DNA of 62,000 nucleotides from the NCBI GenBank assembly GCA_905221605.1, contig CAJNDS010002488.1, positions 132,900-194,899 of the forward strand. Reading direction: 5' to 3'. Numbering within the stretch: the stretch's first letter is position 1; every line of letters starts with the position of its first letter. Source of the stretch: Symbiodinium natans. Taxonomy: Eukaryota > Sar > Dinophyceae > Suessiales > Symbiodiniaceae. Of this stretch, positions 31,852 to 41,945 are shown piece by piece. The position numbers and the translations under genes are program-made. The notes below the pieces were generated by a model. It was not told where the DNA came from. It made no database searches and saw only the letters and a program-made list of their open reading frames with translations.

Positions 31852-34800
31852 TACTCGAACCTCAGGAGCTTAAGAGATCTGGTTGTGAGCTGCCTGGCAA
31901 AGCTGCCAAACTGCTCAGAGCTGGTAATAGTGGAGAATGGCCATCGAATGTGGAGAGAGACATGGTCAGGGCTCTCGAAAGGGGCGGTTTTGACACTGCC
32001 GCTTGGCTTCTCTGACATGGATTTTAACGAACCCTATCAGTGCATGCCCAAGTGTCGCGAAAGCGCCCAGGTTCCAATGCAGCAGGTGAAAGTACCTTTG
32101 TTCCGGTCGCAGACAGATCGCACAGTGATCCAGAGGCAGGGCTTGGTTTTCTACGGGGCTTTGTGATGTTTTTGGGGGAGGGGGGGGGGGGGGGCTAAAC
32201 CCCAAACCCTAAACCCTAAACCCTAAACCCTAAACCCTAAACCCTAAACCCTAAACCCTAAACCCTAAACCCTAAACCTTTTTTCTGTCCTCGATTCTTA
32301 CCTCTCCAGGGACTTGCCACTGATTTTGCCACACGATTTGCTGGAACATCTAGCTTTGCATGGCCACCTCGCCACGGACGACCTGCAACCGTCTTCGACA
32401 AAGGCTTACTGGGATCATATGCGAACCCATGCCACATGGGGGCCCGGCCACAGTGCCTCGGCCCTTCACAAACCATGTTTTCTATATGGAGATGATGCTC
32501 GCTTCAGCCAGCAACACAAAGTCGTGATCATCGCACTCGGGCTTGTGCTCGACGGCCGAAAGTCCAGCACCCTGACCCACTTCCCTCTTTGCTTGTTCAA
32601 GGAAGCCACTTAGCTCGCAGGAGCCAGACTTGGTTGCCTTGTCTAGAATTGCTAAATTCAGCTACACTTCCTAGACTGGACAGTGTAAGGCAACCAGCAC
32701 AGGGTTCGAGACCTTGCAGGCTGTGACCCGACCGGTGCTTGGGCTGGAGAAATGCTTTACCTTTTCCTGCTGCTCTTTGTGCTTCTGAGCTTGATGAATA
32801 TAGTTGCCTGTCCATTCCCAAACTAAGATTGTGGAGTCACTGAACGCCTGCTTCGCTGGCTTTCACCCGGAGCCCCTGCTAGTGGACGGTGAGTTGCAAG
32901 ACCTGGTCCTCACCGACACCCCGCTCATGCACAAGTACGCCTGCACCGAAGTCAGAGGCGATTGGAAATTCTTCAAGGCCCCACAATGCCGAAGCTCCTA
33001 ATTTCCAGGTCTAGGCTTCATGAAAATATGAAGTGCAAGGAGTGGTTTGGGCTCACCACCGGCTGGGCCAACAGATTCCTTTGTCACCATTGCCGTATTT
33101 CGCATACTGAGCCAGTGGTTACTCTCCCATCATCGGTCCTGGATGCCCAAAGCAGGCGAGATTTGGTTAACTTCGTAGCCGAGTGCATGCGACCCGGCAG
33201 CCCCAGATACTTGGGAGCCAAAGCGAATTTTGTTTACGATTCCCTAAACCCTAAACCCTAAACCCTCAACCCTGAACCCTAAACCCCAAACCCTAAACCC
33301 TAGACCCCGATGTTTGAACTCAGGCTGCCTCACCAAACTCAAAGACTTCCACCCGAACATGATCCGATGGTGTGCCCTCCATACTCTTAACTTGGGGCCT
33401 GTGGTGTGGTCTGCTGCAGCTGCTTTTGAAATGTTGATGCCAACAGATGCTTGTCTCGATCGCTAAACCCTAAACCCTAAACCCTAAACTCTAAACCCTA
33501 AACCCTAAACCTTAAACCCTAAACCCTAAACCTAAACCCTAAACCCTAAACCCTAAACCCTAAACCCAAATGCACGAGACCTTAACGCCCCAAGCAACTG
33601 AGGGTATATGGGGCCAGGGATCCGATGTCCAGCTTCTTCGAGTCGCTTACGACCAGTTCCAGCAATGGTGCCGCTCCAACAAAATCGTGTGCCTTGGATG
33701 CTTCGGATTGCCATTTAATGTTTTGAAGCTTTCGGGTAGGGTTCCAGGTTTTGGGGTTTTGCTTTAGGGTTTAGGCTTTCGGGGTATGGGGCTTTGGGTT
33801 TCCACAAACCCCAAACACCAAAGCAAGGCATTCCCAGCCCGTGTTCCACCCGAAAATGTTGAAGGACGGTCAACTTGCAGCGAAGGCCTATAATGTTTCT
33901 TATCTGGAATCAGGACACTATATATGCATGGGCTGGGTTATGCTTTAAGGGATAATTTTTAGCTTACCTTTATTTGGGAACCTATTCATAAATCATTTTC
34001 TAAGGGTTGGAAACACAACCCAGCATAGTGCTGCTAGGACCTCTTACCTTATACCAGCCCTATTCGAGGCTCGGGTGATTGCAAGCTGGCTAGCAAGCAT
34101 CACAGTGCAAGTGGCCAACAACAACAAGAACGACGAGATGCTCGTTTTGCTGGCGCAGTGCATGACACTTGACCGATATCTATAGCATGCTCTTCTAAGC
34201 AGCAAAAAGTTTAAATAGGCATGGATGCTCCTGACACGAAGGCATTTCTTTTCCGAGCTCTTCAACACGATGGAGCAGAGCGGGAGGTATATGGATGATG
34301 AGGCCATCAAGAGGATGAGGGAGTGTGCCGACACACAGCTGGCAAAGCTGAACCCTAAACCCTAAAGCCGAAGCCCTGAGCCCTAAACCGCAAAACCCTG
34401 AACCCAGAACCCTAAACCCTGGAACCCTACAGCAAAGGACAATGCCCTGGGAGCATATGCTCTGCTGGCTGGAAAGTGTGTGGAAAGGGGAATGCCTTTC
34501 TTCCATCTCAGGCCAAAACTACATGTGCCCAGATTAGCAAGTCAGATCTTTTCATTTTCTTTGAGTGTTTCCTGCTGTTTCTTTCAGGCCTAAAGCCTGC
34601 TCAGCCAAGGGGGCCCAGGAACTGGTGCACTTCAGTGCATCTGAACGATACAATTATCGTTTCTATCATACTTTCGCCAGTGAAGACTTCAATGGCCGGC
34701 TGGTTAGTCGCTGGGAAAAAACAAAAAAAGGGTTGTTTTTGTTTGTTCGTTTTTGTTTTTGGTGGCTCAAAGTCGCTTTTGAACCCAGGCATCGCACAAC

Positions 34801-34898
34801 AGGCCCACCCGCGAACGATGGAACGATCGACTTTGAGCCGGTATTACATTTGGCTGCTCGGCAAATTCTTATTTGATCCTCAGCCCCCTAAACCCTAA
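31852..34898 (+). CDS. About 13-exon gene, dinoflagellate-expanded, possibly transposase-derived
   Basis: Exons: 31852-32162, 32310-about 32613, perhaps 32705-32745, 32828-32977, 33009-about 33240, 33324-about 33462, about 33590-33735, about 33824-33894, 34069-about 34170, about 34241-34352, 34433-34524, 34588-about 34712 and 34803-34898. Conserved-looking blocks in order: LPLILPHDLLEHL, AYWDHMRTH, CFLYGDDARFSQQHKVV, TEVRGDWKFFK, CHHCRISH, FHPNMIRWCALHTLNLG, LLRVAYDQFQQWCRSNKI, AKAYN joined to ARVIASWLASITVQ, NTMEQSGRYMDDEAIKRM, FFHLRPKLH, YRFYHTFASEDFNGRLVSRW and HPRTMERSTLSRYYIWL. The order matches a very abundant Symbiodiniaceae family that I know only as uncharacterised. The spaced D-D, G-D-W, C-x2-C and H-x4-LG blocks recall large DDE transposases (Plavaka/CACTA type); this is inference. 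The stop TAA is formed by a CCCTAAACCCTAA unit. Confidence 0.7.
32199..32279. repeat. CCCTAAA array in an intron
   Basis: About 11 heptamers after a G-tract, within the 147-nt intron 32163-32309. Confidence 0.95.
33241..33305. repeat. CCCTAAA array in an intron
   Basis: About nine units with small changes, starting directly at the 3' edge of the exon ending near 33240. Confidence 0.9.
33464..33568. repeat. CCCTAAA array in an intron
   Basis: About 14 units with variants (CTCTAAA, CCTTAAA), starting directly after the exon ending near 33462. Confidence 0.95.
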
Positions 34899-35072
34899 GT
34901 GAATTCCCCCTAAAACCTAACAGTCTATTTATATTCTATTCGGGTCGGGAATATAGTGCCCCCATATTATGCTTCCCGTTTTGGACTGTGTAAGGGGAAC
35001 CGTCTCAACCTTGAGCCCTAAACCCTGCAACATCTAAGGTTACAGGCGACCGTCACGACTGATGACAACTGA

Positions 35073-35285
35073 ATGGATGATGGGGCTGGGGGACTTTGGG
35101 GAGAAGGGTCCAAAGGATCCTCGAATGGGGACTGGCTGAAGGCATGTGTACGAGCTTTGGGGGCTGCAGACATACACTCATATACTACATAGACCCTAAA
35201 CTCAAGCCCTAAACCCAGAGCTTGAGGCATGAAAAGGCCAGGATTCGCAAGACGGCTCGGCATGGCACGCTGCAGAAAGGGGTTT
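35073..35285 (+). CDS. Candidate exons, last plus-strand coding sign before the strand switch
   Basis: The ATG at 35073 opens 41 codons (MDDGAGGLWGEGSKGSSNGD, then WLKACVRALGAA). A second block, about 35226-35280 after gagcttgag, reads HEKARIRKTARHGTLQK in one frame. No family recognised. Confidence 0.25.
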
Positions 35286-35299
35286 ATTTTTTAGGGTGT

Positions 35300-36281
35300 A
35301 GGTTTAGGGTTTCCTGCTTTAGGCCTTCGGTGTTCGGAGGAGTTGGTTCCGAATGGCTCCTGGGCTTTGGAGTTTCTGTCAAGGGTTTGACTTTTTGTTT
35401 AAGTGGAATTGGTTTCGGCTTGTGGGTTGATGAGTTGGTTTTTCTGGGAGCTCTGAGGCATATCGGCCGCTGAGGCTGGAATCATCGAGACCCTGAAATC
35501 CCAAAACTTGGCACACCATGACTCATCTTTGAACTTTCTATGGAGGCCCCAGACATCAAGGCCCTGAGAATTCCCCAAACAACCTGAAAACGAAGCCCTT
35601 GCATTCCTGAAAGTCGGGTATCCTGGAATCCCACAAATCCCAGAAACTCATACTAGGGTTCTGCTAGACCGACCTCTGAGTACGAAAGCTAGAATGTGCC
35701 CCAAACAAGAATATGCCTGAGCTTCCCTCCCAAACCATTAATAACCCTCTTATAAGTGCTCCTGCTGCAATCTTTTTTGGGGGGCTGGGTGGTCATGAGA
35801 CGCCCTTTTTGTTCTTTTTGTGTTTTTCTTTTTTTCTTCCAACACACAGGTATATTCCTTCAGATACATGTTTTTGAAACAGTTGTGTTTTTGGGTCCTG
35901 ACTATTGGCAGAATGGACACTTTTGCCAGAGATCGCACTTTTGCCAGAACGGACACTCGGATTCTGACTTTTTGCACAGGGTCTACTTGGGAGACACATT
36001 CTTCCCATTTCAATACTTTGGATCCTTTGGGAAACCTCAGTGTGGCATGTAGAAACAGCCCTGCTAGGGCATGACGGAGGGTTGTTTTTCCGTAGGATTT
36101 AGGGTTTGGGGGGTGCAGCGCATGAAGTTTAGGGGTTTAGGAGCCCAAGAACTTGGGAGCCTAAAATCCAAACCCGCCCTAAACCCTAAACCCTGAACAT
36201 CCCTATACCCTAAACCCTAAACCCTAAAGCCTAAACCCTAAACCCCAAACCCAAAGGCCCTTCAACAACAAAAGGGTACCT
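35300..36281. other. Junction between convergent gene blocks; no confident gene
   Basis: Open frames at 35222-35473 and 35750-36052 (both strands) are T- or A-rich and lack splice support. Repeats: TTTAGGG pieces at 35300 and 36095, CCCTAAA at 36180-36250. Confidence 0.45.
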
Positions 36282-37490
36282 GCCTTCCAGCCAAGGCATG
36301 GTGGGGACCGAGCCTGGAACGCAAGGGCATAAGGTTGCAAAGGCCCGAAGCCCTACACCCTCAAACCCTAAACCCTAAACCCTAAACCCTAAACCCTAAA
36401 CCCTAAACCCTAAACCCCCTCAAACCCCCTCAAACTCGAAACCCTAAACCCTAAGGCTCCTATGTAGTACCTTTTTGGGGGTAGGATACTAGCATCCCCT
36501 ATAACTAACCCCCAACAGGAAATACATTGGAGCCTTTGGGTAAAGCCTAAAACCCTTTTCCCCTCTTGCGCCCCAAGGCCAAAACTGGGGGTGGGGAGGG
36601 GGGTACGTCGGGTACTGAAACTGTTGGAAAACAAAGCAAGCCTTCAAGAAAAGCCTGCGAGTGCAAAGGCCTCAAAAACGCAAACGCCCCAACCCTAAAT
36701 CCTGAAACTCCTCCCTAAACCCTCAACCCCAAACCCCAAACTCCAAACCCCAAACCCTAAACCCTAAACCCTACACAATAGACCAAACATTCCCAAGGCC
36801 TCTTTGGTGTTGATGAGCAGGCTTTTGCCTTTCAGCCCCTTGCTGATAACCTGGATCATCTGGGGGGGATGTGCGGGGAGGTTCAAGGGGTCCATGCCCC
36901 TAAACCCTAAACCCTAAACCCTAAACCCTAAACCCTAAACCTCCCTCTGGCAGCCCAAAGCTGCCCCAAAAGTCCCCCAAAGAGAGTTTCAAGTTTCGGG
37001 GTTTCATGGTTTAGGGTTCTTGCAGGGCAGATACAACAGGGTAACAACTTTGCCATTCCTGCGCCCTAAATCCTAAACACCGTATTCAGCGCGCCCGAAA
37101 CTATTATTGGCTTAAGAACCCCCAAAAACAAAAAAACAACCTATATTGCCCTGATAAGGAAGAATCGTTTTTGATTTTTTGGGATGGTTCTTAAGCAATT
37201 CGTAGTAATCCCAAACCCCGCTGCATCTCCGTGCCAAGATACCCAGCCAGGTGCCAGATCCCCGGACGCCTTCTCTCGGTAGTGGGCGACGTACTTCTGA
37301 CAAGGTGATTGGAAATTGGGTTTAGGGTTTGGGGTTTGGGGTTTAGGGTTTAGGGTTTGGGGTGTAGGGTTTCGGGTTTAGGGTGCAGGGTTTTGGGTTT
37401 AGGGTTTTGGGTTTAGGGTTTCGGTGCGATTTGGGGTTTGTGTCCCCAAGTTAAGACTTCAAGGAGGTTCTTGAGGGTCGGCTCAGTGCA

Positions 37491-37531
<41 letters not shown>

Positions 37532-40500
37532 CGATGACGATGATGATGATGCCCAAGCCGTACGCGATGCCCAAACCGCAGGACAACTCACAACCACAAC
37601 TTCCTTCCTCGGATTTCCCTCTGAAAGAGGCAAGACCTCTAGGCGCCGCTGCTGTGTATCCTCAAGCCCAAAATAGCCCCACAAGCCTGAACTCGTGTGG
37701 TTCGTGAGCCCCAAGTCCACCAAAAGCAGACGGCTCGGTTGCGCAAGCTTGCCCACGCAACCCCAAAAACTCAACCCTGAACCGCTCTCTGCCCAACAAC
37801 CCTAAACCCTAAACCCTAGACCCTAAACCCTAAACCCAAGACCCTAAACCCTAAACCCTAAACCCTAAACCCCTCAGACCATTTCGCTGAGGTGTGTCCT
37901 GCCCGTTGCCCTCTACCAACTCCAGGTCGGAGTCCTCGCACTTCTGGGCGGCTTCATTCAGCCAGAGCAGTTAGGGTTTAGGGTTTAGGGTTTCGGGTTA
38001 GGGTTTAGGGTTTAGGGTTCAGGGTTTAGGGTTCAGGGTTCAGGGTTTAGGGTTTAGGGTTTAGGGTTTAAGGTTCAGGGTTTCGGGTTTAAGGTTTAGG
38101 GTTTAGGGTTTACAGTAGGGTTCCCCTCTTTCCCCTCCCTCTTCCTCTCCCCCCCCCCCCCCCCCCCCAATCTCTCTCCTCTTCCCTCCTTATTTGTCCC
38201 TCTGCCTTCCTTTTTGACTTCACACCATGAAACCTGGGTAGCGTTTGCCACGAGAGGTGGGTAATTTAGGTTTCAGGACAATGAGAGATGATCTTGCCCC
38301 TAGACTCAATACAACCTCGACCTTACATAATATGGTCTTCCGCCGCAAAGAAACCTGACATAAGGGTCTTGAGGAGGGTTGGTTGCGTTAACCCTTGAGA
38401 CCTGGAGTCCGTAAACCTGACGCCCTCTGACAAACCCTCAGGGCCCATTCGTCCAGATACTTTAGACTTGGGACGTAAGGATACTACATAGAAACCCGTG
38501 CAAGGCGCAAGGACACACGATACAGGTACATGACGTGGACACGGTTTAGGGTTTAGGGTTTAGGGTTAGGGTTTAGGGTTTAGGGTTTAGGGTTTAGGGT
38601 TTAGGGTTTAGGGTTTAGGGTTTAGGGTTTAGGGGTTAGGGTTTAGGGTTCAGGGTTTAGGAATCAAACCCTAAAGCCTCTCTTCATCCGGAGACGAGCA
38701 TCCCTGTGACCTGATCTGCTCGTGAGATCGTACTAAAAACAGCCCTGCACCCTATACATCTCTGAGCCTAGATAAAAACCCTAGTCCTACGATCCTCCGG
38801 CTTAGGGTTTAGAATTTAGGGTTTAGGGTTGGGGTTTAGGGTTTTAAGGTTCAGGGTTTAGGATTCACAGGCCAGGACGTCCCTCTGTCCTTCAACTCCT
38901 GCATCTGATAGACCTGAGTGCACAACATAACGTAATACAAGCCGCCCGTACACCATGACACCATTGAAACACCTAAACCCACAAAGCCCTAAGCCCTAAC
39001 CCTAAACCCTGCGGTCCTAAACCCACTTTCCCCTAAAACCCAAAACCCCGCCGTCACGACCTCTCGGCGTGGTGGTTGCCAGCTGCGCCAGCTGCTCCGG
39101 CTGCGCTAGAGTGGAACGGCTTTGACACTCGATCTTCGGGCTTATAGGGTTTAGGGTTTAGGGTTTAGGGTTTAGGGTTTAGGGTTTAGGGTTTAGGGTT
39201 TAGGGTTCCCCCACCCTTGCAATTTTGTAGAAGTTCCCAGGATATCATTTCGAGCTCCTTAAGCTTGAGGGCTGGCGGAATCGGCTCTCGAACCTTGAAC
39301 ATCCAAAGCCCTCGATTCCCCAAACCCTCAGGTGCTGTAAGGCCTATGAGCCAACCCTAAACCCTAAACCCTGAACCCTAAACCCTAAACCCAAAACCCG
39401 AAACCCGAATCCTGGCTGCCACCCTTTTTTGCCGTCCACATCGCTTAGGCCGAGAGGGGTGAGGATTTAATCAGGGGCTTCGAGACGAAAAGTTCCGGAA
39501 TTGAGGGTTGCATAAGCTCCCTTAACCGCAAAGGCACCCCACCCCACCCCCGCAAACTTCTAAATTACGATCAACCCGAAGTGAAGCAAACAGAAACTGC
39601 GAGGTTTCGGGTCTTCGGGTTCGGTACGGCTTGCAAGGGCTAAACCCTAAACCCTAAACTTTATTCCCGGGGTTCGTAGGGACTCTATGGGCCTAGCAGG
39701 CTATACAGTGAAACGAAGCTTGGGATTTTATCGGTTTAGGGTTTAAAGTTTAGGGTTTAGGGTGTTCCTCAAGCCCTAAACCTAAACCCTAAACTCGGAA
39801 AGACCCAGGCCGAAGGCCCCAAAGCTCTGCGACTGAAGATCTCTTAAGACTAGAACCCAAAACCCCAACACCCCCAAACCCAAAGCGTACCTCAAGAAAC
39901 CCAAACCTACCTTCCCAGAAATCCTCAAAGACACCCTTATAGAGTTCCTAGGTAACCTGAAAAGAACGGGATTTGGGTTCTTAAGGTACATCTTATTGGT
40001 GAATCCCGACAACCCCAACTCCCCTAAACATTCAACCTTGCTCTGCAATAGCTGTCTCTGTAGCTGCGGCTGAGCAACAGGTCTTCCCGGGGCAGACAGT
40101 TCCAAGCTAAGGACATACCTGCCGAAACCATCCCATAACTACGTACTTGCCGGCACCCAAGGAAGCACCCGACAAATCCCCCAACCCAAAACCTTAAACC
40201 CTAGACCCTAAACCCTAAACCCTAAACCCCTAACCCCTAAACCCTAAACCCTTGAAAAAAACACAACGAACCCTGGCTCTGAAACCAATGCAAAGTTCAA
40301 GGGTTACTGTTCCTAGGGCATAGAGCTTAGAGTTTAGGAGTTTAGGTGTTTAGAACTTAAGGGTTTGGATTCTTTGGGGGTTGAGGCTTCAACCAACAAA
40401 CCTTTTGGATACAATTCCCGGGTTTGGTGGGGGTTGGCGGGGGATTTGGGGGGGGGGGGATGGGGATGGGGGATGCGGGGGCTGGGGGGTGGGGGGGACG

Positions 40501-41355
40501 ATGGGCGGGGGATGGATGGGTGGGGGATGGGGTGGGATGGGATGGGGATGGGTGGGGGGTTGGGATGGGTGGGGGATGGGGATGGCTGGGGGACGGGAGG
40601 CGGGGGGTTAGGGGAGGGGTTGGGGCGTTGGGGAAGCCCTCAACCCCAGCTGAGGAACCATCTCCACACCCCAAAGGCCCAGAAGCCGACCATGTGATTA
40701 GTAAACCTATCTACAACCGGTGCCCCACCCCCCCCCCCCGCCCACCCGTCCCTTTCGTAAACATAGCACCTCCTATTTAGGGTTTTCAAAAGTTTCTTTG
40801 GGGACACAATGTTTGGTCCAAGGACCACATGAGGCTGCAAGACATACGGGGGGTTTACGAAAATGAGGGGCCCCTAAGAAACCCAACTAGTAGGTTCCCC
40901 TTTTGCTTGGGACCCTCATAAGGTACCCCTAACTTTGGACCCCCCCCCCCCATATGCGAGGTTGGAAACCCAAAAGCTGCGGTGCGTTTGAAGCGGGAGC
41001 CATAATCTTTCCAACTGCTCGACAGTAAAGAAATACAGGAATTCTAGTTGGGCCCCCTAGAGAATGTGGAAAATGCATTCCGAAGCAAACCCCAAACCCC
41101 AAACGTGCCCATAACTTCGATATGGGGGGTTTTACGAAAGAAGGGGCCCCAACTATGGATCACCTTATAATAAGGACCCCCAATAAGGTACCCTTATCGT
41201 AAACCCCCCTTTAAACCTAAACCCTAAACCCTCAACCCCTAAACCCTAACTTCCATATCAACCCCCGGATTCGCACTTCCCATCACAGCCCGCAAAGCCC
41301 CGGAGTCAGGATCCCACCGTCCGTTGAGCTCCGGTCGGTCACGACCTGGTGGGCT
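36282..41355 (-). CDS. Row of about 11 candidate minus-strand exons
   Basis: In transcript order: about 41355-41255 (after ccag, RPELNGRWDPDSGALRAVMG), 40175-40043 (GMSLAWNCLPREDLLLSR), about 39525-39440 (LMQPSIPELFVSKPLIK), about 39315-39205 (REPIPPALKLKELEMISWEL), 39137-39055 (IECQSRSTLAQPEQLAQLAT), 38925-38868 (VYQMQELKDRGTSWPVN), 37970-37877 (AQKCEDSDLELVEGNGQDTP), 37303-37215 (after tgtcag, KYVAHYREKASGDLAPGWVS), 37062-37021 (EWQSCYPVVSALQ), 36862-36795 (after ccccccag, MIQVISKGLKGKSLLINTKE) and 36352-36282 (donor gtaccc). Each is an island of unique DNA between telomere-like arrays and has an AG or GT/GC border. Phases were not reconciled and more than one gene may be present. No homology recognised. 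Confidence 0.35.
36361..36418. repeat. CCCTAAA array
   Basis: About eight heptamers followed by CCCCTCAAA variants. Confidence 0.95.
36451..36540. mobile_element. Inverted-repeat MITE, AAAGGCTCC family
   Basis: Left arm CTAAGGCTCCTATGTAGTAC with CTTTTTGGGGGTAGG; right arm CCCCCAACAGGAAATACATT followed by GGAGCCTTTGGG. A second copy is at 54116-54206. Confidence 0.8.
37319..37440. repeat. TTTAGGG/TTTGGGG/TTTTGGG mixture
   Basis: Several telomere variants alternate, next to an exon candidate at 37303. Confidence 0.9.
37492..37553. repeat. ATG trinucleotide microsatellite
   Basis: About 20 (GAT)/(ATG) units with two GAC changes. It encodes poly-Met, poly-Asp or poly-Ser depending on frame and is not taken as coding. 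Confidence 0.95.
37975..38115. repeat. TTTAGGG array
   Basis: About 19 units with TTCAGGG and TTTCGGG variants. Confidence 0.95.
38120..38540. other. C-rich tract and unique sequence without a confident gene
   Basis: CCCCTCTTTCC and a run of C at about 38149-38168, then unique DNA with no exon I can support. Confidence 0.5.
38543..38660. repeat. TTTAGGG array
   Basis: About 16 heptamers with two hexamers (TTAGGG). Confidence 0.95.
39146..39206. repeat. TTTAGGG array at an exon edge
   Basis: About eight units between candidate exons at 39055-39137 and 39205-39315. Confidence 0.95.
40430..40625. repeat. GGGGATGG-rich purine tract
   Basis: GGTGGGGGATGGGGATGGG-type repeats give Gly/Met/Trp-rich or Pro/His-rich frames on both strands; these are composition artefacts. 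Possible G-quadruplex former. Confidence 0.9.
40848..40951. mobile_element. GGGGGTTTACGAAA element
   Basis: Left end GGGGGGTTTACGAAAATGAG; inner CCCAACTAGTAGGTTCCCC and CATAAGGTACCCC; right end TTTGGACCCCCC, less well conserved. Confidence 0.7.
41124..41209. mobile_element. GGGGGTTTACGAAA element
   Basis: Left end GGGGGGTTTTACGAAAGAAG; right end TATCGTAAACCCCCC; inner TTATAATAAGGACCCCCAAT. Confidence 0.8.
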
Positions 41356-41675
41356 TGGCTCTCGGGTTTTCGGGCGTTTGGAGGGCGTTTTAGGTCTTAG
41401 AGCGCTAGTAATTTAGGGACTCAAGCCGTTGCACACACCTGTAGCGCTAGGTTGGGACCGGACCTTGCCCGCGAGAGAGAGAGAGAGACTCAAGTCGTTG
41501 CAGGTCCTTGCGGATCACATGAACCCTAAAATTGGGGGGGGGGGGGGGTTTTCCCTTACTACAATAATTCCCATGAAGGTATTATGAACCCTAAACCCCT
41601 TTAGGATTTCGTCCCCAAGGGTCCTGAACTCTGAGCACCAAGGAGTTCCTCCCCGACGTGCTTTAAAGGGTTTAG

Positions 41676-41722
41676 GGTTTAGGGTTTAGGGTTAGGGTTT
41701 AGGGTTTAGGGTTTAGGGGTTT
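41676..41722. repeat. TTTAGGG array
   Basis: About seven units, upstream of the element at 41772. Confidence 0.9.
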
Positions 41723-41771
41723 ATGGCAAACTTTGTGTGGGCGTTTGGTGATACTCCTCATTGTCCGAGGA

Positions 41772-41873
41772 GGGGGTTTCCGAAATTAGGGGTACCTTAT
41801 TATAAGGGATTCCTACCATTTGGCGGTCTATATTGACTATATTGGGGGGGGTACCTTATTTTCGTAAACACCC
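41772..41873. mobile_element. GGGGGTTTACGAAA element just 3' of an RCC1 gene
   Basis: Left end GGGGGTTTCCGAAATTAGGG; right end TTATTTTCGTAAACACCC; inner ACCTTATTATAAGGGATTCC. It ends about 70 bp from the stop codon of the gene at 41946-43623. Confidence 0.8.
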
Positions 41874-41945
41874 ATAAGAATAGTTTGAGCTAGAACAACT
41901 TCAACTGACACAAGTGCAGAACACTCGGGCCATGTCTGCGGACTG

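Noticed and set aside
37451-37774. Poly-Ser/poly-Asp/poly-Met frames
   Set aside because: Caused by the ATG trinucleotide microsatellite.
40357-40780. Gly/Met/Trp-rich and Pro/His-rich frames on opposite strands
   Set aside because: Purine-rich GGGGATGG repeats keep all frames open.
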